The notes beneath the pieces were generated by a model that made no database searches, was not told the DNA's origin, and worked only from the letters and a program-made list of their open reading frames with translations. A DNA stretch of 64,000 nucleotides from the NCBI GenBank assembly GCA_000620545.1, contig JIBA01000014.1, forward strand, positions 186,001-250,000, given 5' to 3'. A program made the translations under genes and the position numbers. Origin of the DNA: Intrasporangiaceae bacterium URHB0013. GTDB taxonomy: Bacteria; Actinomycetota; Actinomycetes; Actinomycetales; Dermatophilaceae. Below, in pieces: positions 8,589-17,078 of the stretch (positions are counted from its first letter, which is position 1; every line of letters begins with the position of its first letter).

Positions 8589-9702
8589 GGTCGTCCACCA
8601 GCTCCGCCCCGGCCTCCGCGTCCTGGGAGGCGTCGAGGGCGAACCCGTGGTGGGCCGCCCACGAGACGGAGACGGTCTCGCCGAGGGCCGCACGGGCCGT
8701 GCCGTCGTTCTGCTGCACGACGATGAGCTCCTGCCCCCATGGCATCTCCACGGAGTACTGGGTGGCGACCCCGCTGAACGACACGTCGCGGACGATGCCG
8801 CGCAGGTGGTTCGGGCCGCCGGCCTCACCGAGTCGCAGCTTCTCCGGGCGGACCCCGAGCCAGACGTCGTCGACACCCTCGGGCAGGTGCTCGCGCGCCA
8901 TCTCCAGGTCGGTGTCATGGACCCGCACCGTGACGATGTGGTCGGTGCCACCGGGGTTGACCCGGGCTCGGACGAGGTTCGACTGGCCGAGGAAGTTCGC
9001 GACGAAGGTCGACCGCGGCTGCTCGTAGAGCGTGGCCGGGTCGCCGAGCTGCTCGATGCGGCCGGTGTTCATCACCGCGATGGAGTCGGCCATCGTCATG
9101 GCCTCCTCCTGGTCATGGGTCACGTGGATGAACGTCAGCCCGACCTCCTGCTGGATGCGCTTGAGCTCCATCTGCATCTGGCGACGCAGCTTGAGGTCGA
9201 GCGCACCGAGCGGCTCGTCGAGCAGGAGCACGTCGGGACGGTTGACGAGGGCACGCGCCAGCGCGACCCGCTGCTGCATGCCTCCCGAGAGCTGGGTCGG
9301 TTTCTTGCCCGCCACCTGGCCCAGCTGGACGAGCTCGAGGATGTCGTCGGCCTTCGCCCTGGCCTGCTTGTCGCCACGCCGGCGCAGCCCGAACATCACG
9401 TTGTCGAGCACGGTCATGTGCGGGAAGAGGGCATAGCTCTGGAACACGGTGTTGACGTTGCGCTGGTGGGCCTTGGTCCCGGTGATGTCGGCGTCACCAA
9501 TGTGGATGCGGCCACCCGAGGGCTCCTCGAGACCGGCGATCATCCGCAGGGTCGTCGTCTTGCCGCAGCCCGACGGACCGAGCAGGGCGAAGAAGGACCC
9601 TTGCGGGATCGTGAGGTCCAGCGGGTGGACCGCGGTGAAGGTGGCGAACGACTTCGTGAGGGCGACGAGGCTGAGGTCGCCCTTCTCCTGCCGGTCCATC
9701 AT
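8581..9702 (-). CDS. potA: spermidine/putrescine ABC transporter ATP-binding protein PotA
   Basis: ATPase that powers polyamine import, 373 residues. Walker A is LGPSGCGKTT at residues 41-50, the Q-loop is in NTVFQSYALFPHMTV, the ABC signature LSGGMQQR at about 148-155, Walker B LLLDEPLGALD at about 169-179 and the switch His in FIHVTHDQEEAMT. A C-terminal TOBE-like domain (GVRPEKLRL, then SFSGVATQYSVEM) follows, as in PotA/CUT1 ATPases. Two adjacent ATGs (9702 and 9699) overlap the potD stop; I took the first, which gives an ATGA overlap. Expression is coupled to potD. Confidence 0.94.
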   Translation of the reverse strand: MMDRQEKGDLSLVALTKSFATFTAVHPLDLTIPQGSFFALLGPSGCGKTTTLRMIAGLEEPSGGRIHIGDADITGTKAHQRNVNTVFQSYALFPHMTVLDNVMFGLRRRGDKQARAKADDILELVQLGQVAGKKPTQLSGGMQQRVALARALVNRPDVLLLDEPLGALDLKLRRQMQMELKRIQQEVGLTFIHVTHDQEEAMTMADSIAVMNTGRIEQLGDPATLYEQPRSTFVANFLGQSNLVRARVNPGGTDHIVTVRVHDTDLEMAREHLPEGVDDVWLGVRPEKLRLGEAGGPNHLRGIVRDVSFSGVATQYSVEMPWGQELIVVQQNDGTARAALGETVSVSWAAHHGFALDASQDAEAGAELVDDHG

Positions 9703-10949
9703 GCCGTCGTCAGGGCCGAGAAGAGCTTGTTGTAGTTCGTCTCCTCCACGGCGGTCAGGCCGCGGAAGACCTGGGCCCGCGCCAGCACGTCGGCCGTCGG
9801 CACGATGAGGGGGTTCTTGCCCAGGTCTGAGTCGATCTTCACCAGCTCTTCGGACGTCCCCTTGACCGGGGAGATGTAGTTGACCCACGCGGCGACCTGC
9901 GCCATGACGACGGGGTCGTAGTAGTAGTCGATGAGCTTCTCGGCGTTCTTCTTGTGCTTGGCCAGCGCAGGGATGACGAAGTTGTCGGACCAGAGGGTGA
10001 AGCCCTTCTGCGGCAGCGCGTACTGGATGTTGGGATCGTCGAACTGCAGCTGCACGACGTCGCCGGTCCAGGCCACGCACGCAGCGATCTCGCCCTTGGC
10101 CAGGCCCTCGGTGTACTCGTTGCCCGTGAACCGCAGGATCTGCCCGGCATCCTTGGCCTGCTGGATCGTGGCGATCGCGGTGACGAAGTCGTCCTCGGTG
10201 AACTTCGAGATGTCCTTGCCCTGCTCGATCATGACCAGACCGACCGTGTCGCGCATCTCGGTCAGCAGCGTCACCTTGCCCTTGAGGGCCGGGTCGGTGA
10301 GCAGCTGCTCCATCGACTCGATCTTCTTGCCGCCCGTCGCCTTGAGGTTGTAGCCGATGCCGGCGAACCCGCTCTGCCACGGGAGGGAGTACAGGCGGCC
10401 CGGGTCGAACTCGACGTTCGTGAGCGAGTCGTTCAGGTTGGCCACGTTCGGGATGTTGCCGCGGTCGAGCTTCTGCACGAACCCTTGGCGGATGAGTCGG
10501 GCGACCATCCAGTCGGTGCTGCACCAGACGTCGCGGCCGGTGTCCTTGCCGCCCTGGAGCAGCGGACGCACCTTGGCGTAGAACTCGTCGTTGTCGAGGT
10601 AGTCCTCGGTGTAGTTGACGGTGATCCCGGTCTGCTTGGTGAAGGCGTCGAGCGAGGGCCGGCTCTTGCCGTCCTCCGTGACGTCGATGTACTCCGTCCA
10701 GTTGGACCAGTTGACGAGCTTCTCGGTGTCGGACAGGTCCGGCGCCGCGGACGCCAGCGGAGGAACGGTGGCGCCGCCGGTGCCTGCACCACCGCTCGAC
10801 GGGTTCTTGCCGGCCGAGCCGCACGCCGCCAGGAAGGCCGCTGCACCGAGCCCCGCGGCGCCCATCATCGCGCTGCGCCTGCTGACGAGTCCCCGGGCCA
10901 GCGCTGCGCGGAGGACCGGGTTGTCCGTGTCGAAGGAGTTCTCGTTCAT
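9699..10949 (-). CDS. potD: polyamine ABC transporter substrate-binding lipoprotein PotD
   Basis: Extracytoplasmic solute-binding protein that delivers putrescine or spermidine to PotBC; 416 residues. The N terminus carries a twin-arginine export motif (SRRSAMMG, residues 23-30) followed by a hydrophobic run and lipobox LAAC with Cys43 as the lipidated residue; a Gly/Ser linker follows. The mature part has LVNWSNWTEYIDV, YTEDYLDNDEFYAKV and VWCSTDWMVARL, all PotD-like; acidic residues and Trp/Tyr of these segments normally grip the amines. Use of both a Tat and a lipoprotein signal is common for actinobacterial binding proteins. First gene of the potDABC operon; ligand preference among polyamines cannot be read. 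Confidence 0.92.
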   Translation of the reverse strand: MNENSFDTDNPVLRAALARGLVSRRSAMMGAAGLGAAAFLAACGSAGKNPSSGGAGTGGATVPPLASAAPDLSDTEKLVNWSNWTEYIDVTEDGKSRPSLDAFTKQTGITVNYTEDYLDNDEFYAKVRPLLQGGKDTGRDVWCSTDWMVARLIRQGFVQKLDRGNIPNVANLNDSLTNVEFDPGRLYSLPWQSGFAGIGYNLKATGGKKIESMEQLLTDPALKGKVTLLTEMRDTVGLVMIEQGKDISKFTEDDFVTAIATIQQAKDAGQILRFTGNEYTEGLAKGEIAACVAWTGDVVQLQFDDPNIQYALPQKGFTLWSDNFVIPALAKHKKNAEKLIDYYYDPVVMAQVAAWVNYISPVKGTSEELVKIDSDLGKNPLIVPTADVLARAQVFRGLTAVEETNYNKLFSALTTA

Positions 10950-11072
10950 GGGGTTCGTCTCCAGGTTTCGTGGGGCCGGGTGGAGGGATCAGCTCCGACC
11001 CGAGATGGTGCTGCTGTGGATGCCTTGTCCGACTGACGACCTCGCGCCGCCCGGGTGCGGACGGCGGGAGAC

Positions 11073-12521
11073 TCAGGAGTCGATGTTGGCCATGACGTGC
11101 TTGATGCGGGTGTAGTCCTCGAGGCCGTACATGGACAGGTCCTTGCCGTAGCCGCTGTGCTTGAACCCCCCGTGCGGCATCTCGGCAACGATCGGGATGT
11201 GCGTGTTGATCCACACACACCCGAAGTCGAGCTTCTTGCTCATCCGCATGGCCCTGCCGAAGTCGCGGGTCCACACGGACGAGGCGAGGCCGTACTGCAC
11301 CCCGTTGGCCCAGGCCAGCGCCTCGGCCTCGTCGGAGAACTGCTGCACGGTGATGACCGGGCCGAAGATCTCGGTCTGGATCTGCTCGTCGTCCTGACGC
11401 AGGCCGGCGAGCACGGTGGGCTCGAAGAAGTAGCCGTCACCGAGGCCCTCGGCGCGGTGTCCACCGGCGACCAGCTGTGCGTGGTCGGGCAGGCGGTCGA
11501 TCATCCCGGAGACGTGACGCACCTGGTTCGGGTTGTTGACCGGTCCGAAGAGGGCGTCGGGGTCGTCGGGCAGGCCGACCTTGGCCGAGCCCTTGGCGTA
11601 CTCGCCCAGGGCGGAGACGAAGTCGTCGTGGATGCGCGGACCAGCGAGCACGCGAGTCGCCGCGGTGCAGTCCTGGCCGGCGTTGAAGTAGCCGCCGATG
11701 GCGATGCCTTCGACCGCGGCCTCGATGTCGGCGTCGTCGAAGACGACGACAGGGGCCTTGCCGCCGAGCTCGAGGTGGACTCGCTTGAGGTCGCGGGAGG
11801 CGCTCTCGGCCACCTGCATGCCGGCCCGGACCGAACCGGTGATGGCCACCAGGGCGGGCGTGGGGTGCTCGACGAGCAGACGGCCGGTCTCGCGGTCGCC
11901 GGTGATGACGTTGAAGGTGCCCTCGGGGAGGAACTCCGAGGCGAGCTCGGCGAGGAGCAGGGTCGTCTCCGGCGTCGTGTCCGACGGCTTGAGCACGATG
12001 GTGTTGCCCGCGGCGAGGGCCGGGGCGATCTTCCACATCGCCATCATCATCGGGTAGTTCCATGGCGTCACCTGGCCCACGACACCGATCGGCTCACGGC
12101 GCACGAAGGACGTGTGTCCCTTCATGTACTCCCCCGCCGACTTGCCCTCGAGGACCCGAGCGGCGCCCGCGAAGAAGCGCAGCTGGTCGAGCATCGGAGG
12201 GATCTCCTCGCTCTGCGTGAGCGCGTGCGGCTTGCCGGTGTTCTCGCCCTCGAGGCGGACGAAGTCGTCGGCCCGGGCCTCGATCGCGTCGGCGAACTTC
12301 AGCAGGGCGGTCTGTCGCTCGGCGGGGGTCGTGTCACCCCACGTCTCGAACGCGGTGGACGCGGCGGCATACGCCCGGTCGACGTCGGCCCGTGCGCTCA
12401 CGGGCGCCGTGGCCACGACCTGTGCGGTGGACGGGTCGACGATGTCGACGGTCGCGTCGCCGTCGGGGTCGACGTAGGTGCCACCGATGAAGTTGCGGAG
12501 CTGGCGCGGCTGCGGAGTCAT
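11073..12521 (-). CDS. patD: gamma-aminobutyraldehyde dehydrogenase
   Basis: A 482-residue aldehyde dehydrogenase that oxidises 4-aminobutanal, the product of putrescine transamination, to GABA. Visible are [32 protein letters not shown], the general base in [12 protein letters not shown], catalytic Cys in [15 protein letters not shown] and [10 protein letters not shown]. The C-terminal run [20 protein letters not shown] through [13 protein letters not shown] is the hallmark of aminobutyraldehyde dehydrogenases (PatD type) rather than betaine aldehyde dehydrogenases. TAGCAT ends 6 nt before the ATG (leaderless), and the promoter faces the divergent Lrp gene. The 123-bp gap to potD suggests the pot operon has separate or additional promoter input. 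Function call rests on similarity plus context. Confidence 0.87.
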   Translation of the reverse strand: MTPQPRQLRNFIGGTYVDPDGDATVDIVDPSTAQVVATAPVSARADVDRAYAAASTAFETWGDTTPAERQTALLKFADAIEARADDFVRLEGENTGKPHALTQSEEIPPMLDQLRFFAGAARVLEGKSAGEYMKGHTSFVRREPIGVVGQVTPWNYPMMMAMWKIAPALAAGNTIVLKPSDTTPETTLLLAELASEFLPEGTFNVITGDRETGRLLVEHPTPALVAITGSVRAGMQVAESASRDLKRVHLELGGKAPVVVFDDADIEAAVEGIAIGGYFNAGQDCTAATRVLAGPRIHDDFVSALGEYAKGSAKVGLPDDPDALFGPVNNPNQVRHVSGMIDRLPDHAQLVAGGHRAEGLGDGYFFEPTVLAGLRQDDEQIQTEIFGPVITVQQFSDEAEALAWANGVQYGLASSVWTRDFGRAMRMSKKLDFGCVWINTHIPIVAEMPHGGFKHSGYGKDLSMYGLEDYTRIKHVMANIDS

Positions 12522-12634
12522 GCGGGAATGCTAAACGCATACCTTCGCAATCGTGAAGACTTGGCCGCATAACTCTTCGGAATCAGTTGTCGAGGGACTT
12601 GCCAACAGCGTGTTCCACAGGTCACTATCGGCGC
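12522..12634. promoter_or_regulatory. divergent promoter region with Lrp-like palindrome
   Basis: Leftward: TAGCAT (12528-12533, minus strand) ends 6 nt from the dehydrogenase ATG, with TTCACG (minus strand of 12552-12557) as a possible -35. Rightward: TTGCCA (12599-12604), 18-nt spacer, CACTAT (12623-12628), then 6 nt to the lrp ATG. The imperfect palindrome TTCGCAATCGTGAA (12544-12557, 10 of 14 positions symmetric) overlaps the leftward -35. This is where an autoregulating Lrp protein would sit. The region is visibly more AT-rich than its flanks. Sites are read by eye. Confidence 0.5.
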
Positions 12635-13138
12635 ATGACGACGATTCGGGGCGTAGCCACCACCGGGGGGAACGGTGCCAAGAGACCCTCGGTCAACCTC
12701 GACGACGTGAGCAAGACCATCATCGAGCTGCTGCAACAGGACGGGCGCAAGTCGTACGCCTCCATCGCGCAGGAGGTCGGGCTGTCCGAGGCTGCGGTGC
12801 GCCAACGGGTGCAGCGCCTCCTCGACGCCGACGTGATGCAGATCGTCGCCGTGACGGATCCCCTGCAGGTGGGCTTCCAACGCCAGGCGATGGTCGGGCT
12901 CCGGGTGTCGGGTGACATGACGTCGGTCGCCGACGCACTGACCGACATGGAGGAGGTCTCCTACGTCGTCACGACGGCCGGGAGCTTCGACGTGCTCGCC
13001 GAGGTCGTCTGCGAGAACGACACGCACCTGCTCGAGCTGCTCACCACCCGGATCCGCCCGCTGCCGGGCGTCACGGCCACCGAGACGTTCGTCTACCTGA
13101 AACTCAACAAACAGCTCTACAACTGGGGTACACGATGA
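12635..13138 (+). CDS. Lrp/AsnC-family transcriptional regulator of the putrescine cluster
   Basis: A 167-residue Lrp-type regulator. The N-terminal helix-turn-helix is at about residues 20-70 (VSKTIIELLQQDGRKSYASI, then SEAAVRQRVQRLLDADVMQI); the C-terminal RAM ligand-binding/oligomerisation domain follows (MVGLRVSGDMTSVADALTDM, VSYVVTTAGSFDVLAEVVC). The family binds amino acids or related amines and acts as octamers on DNA. The stop overlaps the aminotransferase ATG as ATGA, so the two are co-expressed; the dehydrogenase gene is divergent. Inference: it senses putrescine or a product and controls both sides. I chose ATG 12635 because CACTAT ends 6 nt before it; an upstream in-frame start at 12587 lies inside the promoter. 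Confidence 0.88.
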   Translation: MTTIRGVATTGGNGAKRPSVNLDDVSKTIIELLQQDGRKSYASIAQEVGLSEAAVRQRVQRLLDADVMQIVAVTDPLQVGFQRQAMVGLRVSGDMTSVADALTDMEEVSYVVTTAGSFDVLAEVVCENDTHLLELLTTRIRPLPGVTATETFVYLKLNKQLYNWGTR

Positions 13139-14574
13139 GCATCAACCCGAACGAGGTCTGGGAACCCACCTCCGACCACCGCACACCCACCGGCGCCCTC
13201 CACGCCGAGGCAGCCCGCGACCACCTGTGGATGCACTTCACGCGCCACTCGGTGTTCGAGGACCGCGGCGAGGGCGGCCTGGGGCACTCGGTCCCCATCA
13301 TCACCAAGGGTCAGGGCTGGAAGATCTGGGACGACCGCGGGAACGAGTACGTCGACGGGCTCAGCGGGCTCTTCGTCGTGCAGGTCGGCCACGGCCGGGA
13401 GGAGCTGGCCGAGGCTGCGGCCAAGCAGGCCAAGGAGCTCGCGTTCTTCCCGTTGTGGAGCTACGCGCACCCGAAGGCGATCGAGCTCGCCGAGCGCCTC
13501 GCGAGCCACGCCCCGGGCGACCTCAACCGCGTCTTCTTCACCACCGGCGGCGGTGAGGCCGTCGAGACCGCCTGGAAGCTCGCCAAGCAGTACTTCAAGC
13601 TCACCGGCAAGCCGACGAAGCACAAGGTCATCTCGCGCGCCGTCGCCTACCACGGCACGCCGCAGGGCGCCCTGTCGATCACCGGCATCCCGGCCGCCAA
13701 GGAGATGTTCGAGCCGCTCGTGCCGGGCGCGCACAAGGTGCCGAACACCAACCTCTACCGCGCCCCCGACCACCTGCGCGACGACGAGAAGGCCTTCGGC
13801 CGCTGGGCCGCCGACCGCATCGCCGAGGCCATCGAGTTCGAGGGGCCCGACACCGTCGCCGCCGTGTTCCTCGAGCCGGTCCAGAACTCCGGAGGCTGCT
13901 TCCCGCCGCCTGCCGGCTACTTCGAGCGGGTCCGCGAGATCTGCGACCAGTACGACGTCCTCCTGGTGTCCGACGAGGTCATCTGCTCGTTCGGCCGCAT
14001 CGGCTCGATGTTCGCGTGCGACGACTTCGGCTACGTGCCCGACATCATCACGTGCGCCAAGGGCATGACGAGCGGCTACTCACCCATCGGCGCGATGATC
14101 GCGAGCGACCGCCTCTTCGAGCCGTTCAAGCACGGCACGACCTACTTCCCGCACGGCTACACCTTCGGTGGCCACCCCGTGTCGGCCGCAGTGGCGATGG
14201 CCAACCTCGACATCTTCGAGCGCGAGGGCCTCAACGACCGCGTCAAGGAGAACGCCCCCATCTTCAAGGCCACCCTCGACAAGCTCCTCGACCTGCCGCT
14301 CGTCGGTGATGTCCGCGGTGCCGGCTACTTCTACGGCATCGAGCTCGTCAAGGACAAGGCGACGCGCGAGACGTTCGACGACGCCGAGTCCGAGCGGTTG
14401 CTGCGCGGCTTCCTCTCCAAGGCGCTCTTCGACGCGGGCCTCTACTGCCGCGCCGACGACCGCGGCGACCCCGTCATCCAGCTCGCGCCACCGCTCATCA
14501 TGGGCCCTGAGCAGTTCGACGACATCGAGTCGCGGCTGCGGTCGGTGCTCACGGAGGCCGAGAACCACCTCTGA
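13135..14574 (+). CDS. class III aminotransferase, probable putrescine-pyruvate/2-oxoglutarate aminotransferase
   Basis: A 479-residue PLP-dependent aminotransferase that would convert putrescine to 4-aminobutanal. FFTTGGGEAVETAWKLAKQY is the cofactor phosphate-binding segment, AVFLEPVQNSGGCFPPPAGY and LLVSDEVICSFGRIG hold the PLP-contacting Asp, and Lys of DIITCAKGMTSGYSPIGAM (about residue 310) forms the Schiff base. TTYFPHGYTFGGHPVSAAVA is typical of omega-aminotransferases acting on diamines (SpuC-like). The ATG overlaps the Lrp stop (ATGA). An 11-bp stem-loop terminator lies 49 bp downstream. Substrate is inferred from the aminobutyraldehyde dehydrogenase, GabD and polyamine transporter nearby; other omega-amines are possible. 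Confidence 0.85.
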   Translation: MSINPNEVWEPTSDHRTPTGALHAEAARDHLWMHFTRHSVFEDRGEGGLGHSVPIITKGQGWKIWDDRGNEYVDGLSGLFVVQVGHGREELAEAAAKQAKELAFFPLWSYAHPKAIELAERLASHAPGDLNRVFFTTGGGEAVETAWKLAKQYFKLTGKPTKHKVISRAVAYHGTPQGALSITGIPAAKEMFEPLVPGAHKVPNTNLYRAPDHLRDDEKAFGRWAADRIAEAIEFEGPDTVAAVFLEPVQNSGGCFPPPAGYFERVREICDQYDVLLVSDEVICSFGRIGSMFACDDFGYVPDIITCAKGMTSGYSPIGAMIASDRLFEPFKHGTTYFPHGYTFGGHPVSAAVAMANLDIFEREGLNDRVKENAPIFKATLDKLLDLPLVGDVRGAGYFYGIELVKDKATRETFDDAESERLLRGFLSKALFDAGLYCRADDRGDPVIQLAPPLIMGPEQFDDIESRLRSVLTEAENHL

Positions 14575-14622
14575 GACCGGTTCGGCCGACCCTTGCGTAT
14601 GCCGTGGGCGTGTCCCGGGCCG

Positions 14623-14649
14623 CGAAGCCACCCGTCGCGGGTGGCTTCG
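14623..14649 (+). terminator. stem-loop terminator of the lrp-aminotransferase operon
   Basis: CGAAGCCACCC (14623-14633) pairs perfectly with GGGTGGCTTCG (14639-14649) around a 5-nt loop GTCGC. It stands 49 bp after the aminotransferase stop. The following bases are not T-rich, as is common in high-GC actinobacteria. Confidence 0.75.
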
Positions 14650-14750
14650 TGCGTCCCCGCGACTGCGGGAGCTCGTGCCACGGAACGCTGGACACAGCCG
14701 TTCGTTGGGGTAGGTATCCGATGAGTGCGACGCCGACGCAAGGAGAAGAC

Positions 14751-15455
14751 ATGGGATTCCTCGACAGGCTGCTGGGCCGTGAGCCCCAGCAGCAGCAGCG
14801 ACCCCAGCGGGCCCAACCGCCGAGCGGACAGCCCTATGGCGTCCCCGCACCGCGCGGAGGGGCATCGACAGAGGACGAGCGGGCCATCGCCCGCTACAAG
14901 TACCTGCTGCGAACCGCGCCACCGGAGGACATCGAGAGGGTGCACACGGAGGCCTTCGCGAAGCTCTCGCCCGAGCAGCGCCAGATGGTGCTCCAGCGCC
15001 TCAACGAGGACCTTCCCGAGGGCGAGCGCCCGCGCAGCGACCAGCCCGCAGAGCTCGCCCGCAGTGCGACCCGCGCCGAGATGAGCCGGCCCGGCTACCT
15101 CCAGGGCGCCTTCGGAGGCGGCCGAGGCGGCGGCATGGGCATGGGCGGCATGATCGCCGGCTCGATGCTCGGCACGATCGCGGGCGTGGTCGTCGGTTCA
15201 GCTCTGGCCGACATGATGCTCGGCGGCTACGAGTCGTCGCCCGAGGCCCAGGAGGCCGGCGACGCGAACGCCGACGCCGGAGACAGCGGTGACACCGGTG
15301 ACAGCGGGGACAGCGGTGATGCCGGCGACGCGGGGGGCGACGCAGGCGGTGATGCCGGAGGCTCGGACTTCGGCGACTTCGGTGGCGGGGGCGACTTCGG
15401 TGGCGGGGGCGACTTCGGCGACTTCGGTGGCGGCGGGGACTTCGGCGGGTTCTGA
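14751..15455 (+). CDS. Gln/Gly/Asp-rich protein with glycine-zipper segment, function unknown
   Basis: A 234-residue protein of three parts. N-terminal MGFLDRLLGREPQQQQRPQR is a short amphipathic/Gln-rich head. A central helical domain (about 40-110) carries ARYKYLLRTAPPEDIERVHT and KLSPEQRQMVLQRLNEDLP. A Gly-zipper, possibly membrane-inserting segment GMIAGSMLGTIAGVVVGSAL follows, and the tail (about 165-234) is low-complexity: Gly-Asp-Ser/Ala repeats, then GDFGGGG units. The tail DNA contains near-perfect short tandem repeats (15364-15453), so copy number may vary. AAGGAGAAG just 4-5 nt upstream decides ATG 14751 over the earlier in-frame ATG 14721. Standing alone, it may be a membrane-associated adaptor; no function is known to me. 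Confidence 0.78.
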   Translation: MGFLDRLLGREPQQQQRPQRAQPPSGQPYGVPAPRGGASTEDERAIARYKYLLRTAPPEDIERVHTEAFAKLSPEQRQMVLQRLNEDLPEGERPRSDQPAELARSATRAEMSRPGYLQGAFGGGRGGGMGMGGMIAGSMLGTIAGVVVGSALADMMLGGYESSPEAQEAGDANADAGDSGDTGDSGDSGDAGDAGGDAGGDAGGSDFGDFGGGGDFGGGGDFGDFGGGGDFGGF

Positions 15456-15476
15456 CCTACTCCGTAGGCCGGCGCC

Positions 15477-15541
15477 GGACGCGACGTTGGGTTCCCGTGG
15501 TCCCCGACGCGTTCGTGGCCACGGAACCCGGCGTCGCGTCC
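15477..15541. repeat. long intergenic inverted repeat (about 23-bp arms)
   Basis: 15477-15500 and 15519-15541 are reverse complements apart from two G-U pairs and one bulged base, with an 18-nt loop containing CCCCGACGCG. It could terminate the Gly/Asp-rich gene. A diverged copy of the left arm plus loop (GCGACGCTGGGCTC, then GTCCCCGACG) appears at about 15600-15626, just before the VOC gene, so the sequence may be a small dispersed repeat rather than a simple terminator. Confidence 0.6.
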
Positions 15542-15643
15542 CGCTGCTGCCACGGCCGCGGGGTGTCGGTTTCGTCCAAGACCGCCCGAGGTCGATGCGC
15601 GACGCTGGGCTCTCACCGTCCCCGACGACGACAAGGACCTGCG

Positions 15644-16015
15644 ATGGCCATCGCCGCCCTGAAGATGCTCACCCTCGACAGCTCGGACGTCCGCCGCGAC
15701 GCCGCCTTCTGGTCGACCGTTCTCGGATGGGAGGTCGCCCATGAGCAGGACGAGTACGCCATGCTCAACGGCCCCGGCGGCATGGCCCTCGGTCTGGGCC
15801 TCGTCGAGGACCACGAGCCCCCGGCCTGGCCGAACGAGCACGGCACCAAGCAGTTCCACCTCGACCTCGCCGTCGACGACCTCGACGCCGCGGCCAGTGA
15901 CTGCGTGTCGGCCGGGGCGACGCTGCCCGACGCGCAGCCCGGAGAGACGTGGCGCGTGCTGCTCGACCCGAGCGGGCACCCGTTCTGCCTCACCCAGGCC
16001 GCCAGCTGGGGTTGA
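15644..16015 (+). CDS. VOC-superfamily (glyoxalase/dioxygenase-fold) protein
   Basis: A 123-residue protein with two beta-alpha-beta-beta-beta halves. It opens MAIAALKMLTLDSSDVRRDAAFWSTVLGWEV, the usual first strand and helix of the vicinal-oxygen-chelate fold; QFHLDLAVDDLDAAASDCVSAGA begins the second half and VLLDPSGHPFCLTQ ends it. Metal-type residues are plausible (His in QFHLDL) but the full set of four ligands is not clear, so it may be a binding or resistance protein rather than an enzyme. AAGGACC just upstream is a ribosome site for ATG 15644. Its stop is 43 bp from the convergent AEC transporter stop. Confidence 0.82.
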   Translation: MAIAALKMLTLDSSDVRRDAAFWSTVLGWEVAHEQDEYAMLNGPGGMALGLGLVEDHEPPAWPNEHGTKQFHLDLAVDDLDAAASDCVSAGATLPDAQPGETWRVLLDPSGHPFCLTQAASWG

Positions 16016-16058
16016 GCGGGGTTGAGCCAGCAGTTGAGCCGGGGGTGCCCCACCGGTG

Positions 16059-16997
16059 TCAGACGCCGACGAGCCAGTGGAAGAGGGCGGCGATGCCGAG
16101 GATGACCGGGACCGAGGCGAAGGTGCTGACGAAGATGACATCGCGAGCGAGGTTGACCTCGCGCCGGTAGCGGACGGCATACGTGAAGATGTTCTGCGCC
16201 GTCGGCAGGGCCGCGGTCACGACGACGGCGAAGAGCGCCTCGCCGCGCAGCCCGAGCCCGAGGCCGACTCCGAGCGCGATGGCCGGCATGAGCAGGGTCT
16301 TGAGACCGACGATCGTCCACACGTGCTCGGCGGCACCCCCCGACGCGGGCCGCGGGCCACGCCGTAGCGAGATGCCGAACGCGACGAGCATCGAGGGCAC
16401 GGCCATCGCGCCGAGCAGGTCGATGGGCGCCGCCACGACGCGGGGCAGCTCGATGTCGAAGACCGCGATGAGCAGGCCCGCCACCGCGCCCAGGGTGATC
16501 GGGTTGCTGAACATCCGGCGCAGGCTCCGGCCCAGACTTGGACGCTCACCGCGTGCGTCGCTGTCGAAGAGCGCCATGTAGACCGGTGTGATGATGAGCA
16601 GCTGCATGAGGAGGGTCGGCGCGACCCACGCGACGTCGCCGAGGACGTAGAGCGCGATCGGGATGCCGAGGTTGCCTGCGTTGACGTAGGCCGCCGAGAG
16701 ACTGCCGATGAGGCGTGAACCGAGCATGCCTCCCGCCCAACGGAACCGGGCGATGAGCAGGTAGATGCCGACGACGAGCGCAAAGCTGATGAGCGACGTC
16801 ACGAGGTTGGCCGACAGGACGGCGTCGAGCGAGGTGCGTTGCATGACGGTGAGCAGCAGCGCGGGCGAGGCGACGTGGAAGGCGAGGCGGGAGAGGTTGA
16901 CCTGCGCGGAGTCGTCGAGCACACGACGGTCGGCGAGCAGCCACCCGACCGCGACGATGACCGCGATCGTCGCGAATCCCTCGAGCACGCCGACCAT
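16059..16997 (-). CDS. AEC-family membrane transporter
   Basis: A 312-residue integral membrane protein with about ten hydrophobic segments, in the auxin-efflux-carrier/bile-acid-sodium-symporter superfamily. It begins MVGVLEGFATIAVIVAVGWLL and includes RLAFHVASPALLLTVM, AAYVNAGNLGIPIALYVLGD and, in the second half, TAALPTAQNIFTYAVRY; the NAGNLGIP and PTAQN motifs at broken helices are family hallmarks. AEC proteins export or import organic acids such as malate or malonate; the substrate here is unknown. I chose ATG 16997 because AAGGAT ends 7 nt upstream; the longer open frame to 17537 overlaps the divergent LOG gene. Confidence 0.87.
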   Translation of the reverse strand: MVGVLEGFATIAVIVAVGWLLADRRVLDDSAQVNLSRLAFHVASPALLLTVMQRTSLDAVLSANLVTSLISFALVVGIYLLIARFRWAGGMLGSRLIGSLSAAYVNAGNLGIPIALYVLGDVAWVAPTLLMQLLIITPVYMALFDSDARGERPSLGRSLRRMFSNPITLGAVAGLLIAVFDIELPRVVAAPIDLLGAMAVPSMLVAFGISLRRGPRPASGGAAEHVWTIVGLKTLLMPAIALGVGLGLGLRGEALFAVVVTAALPTAQNIFTYAVRYRREVNLARDVIFVSTFASVPVILGIAALFHWLVGV

Positions 16998-17066
16998 GTC
17001 GGCGATCCTTCCAGCGGCGTGCGAGGCGACGTCGACCGGGTCCGCTCCTCGATCACCGCGGCCGGG

Positions 17067-17072
17067 CAGGAT
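17067..17072 (+). promoter_or_regulatory. -10 hexamer (CAGGAT) of the LOG-family gene
   Basis: CAGGAT, six bases, then ATG 17079: a leaderless arrangement. The AEC gene has a mirror-image AAGGAT at 17005-17010 (minus strand), so about 56 bp separates two divergent -10 elements. Confidence 0.45.
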
Positions 17073-17078
17073 GGGCCC

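Noticed and set aside
8589-11274. Very long minus-strand frames spanning potA-potD and potB
   Set aside because: Only the parts from the coupled start codons match the transporter families; the rest is out-of-frame shadow typical of high GC DNA.
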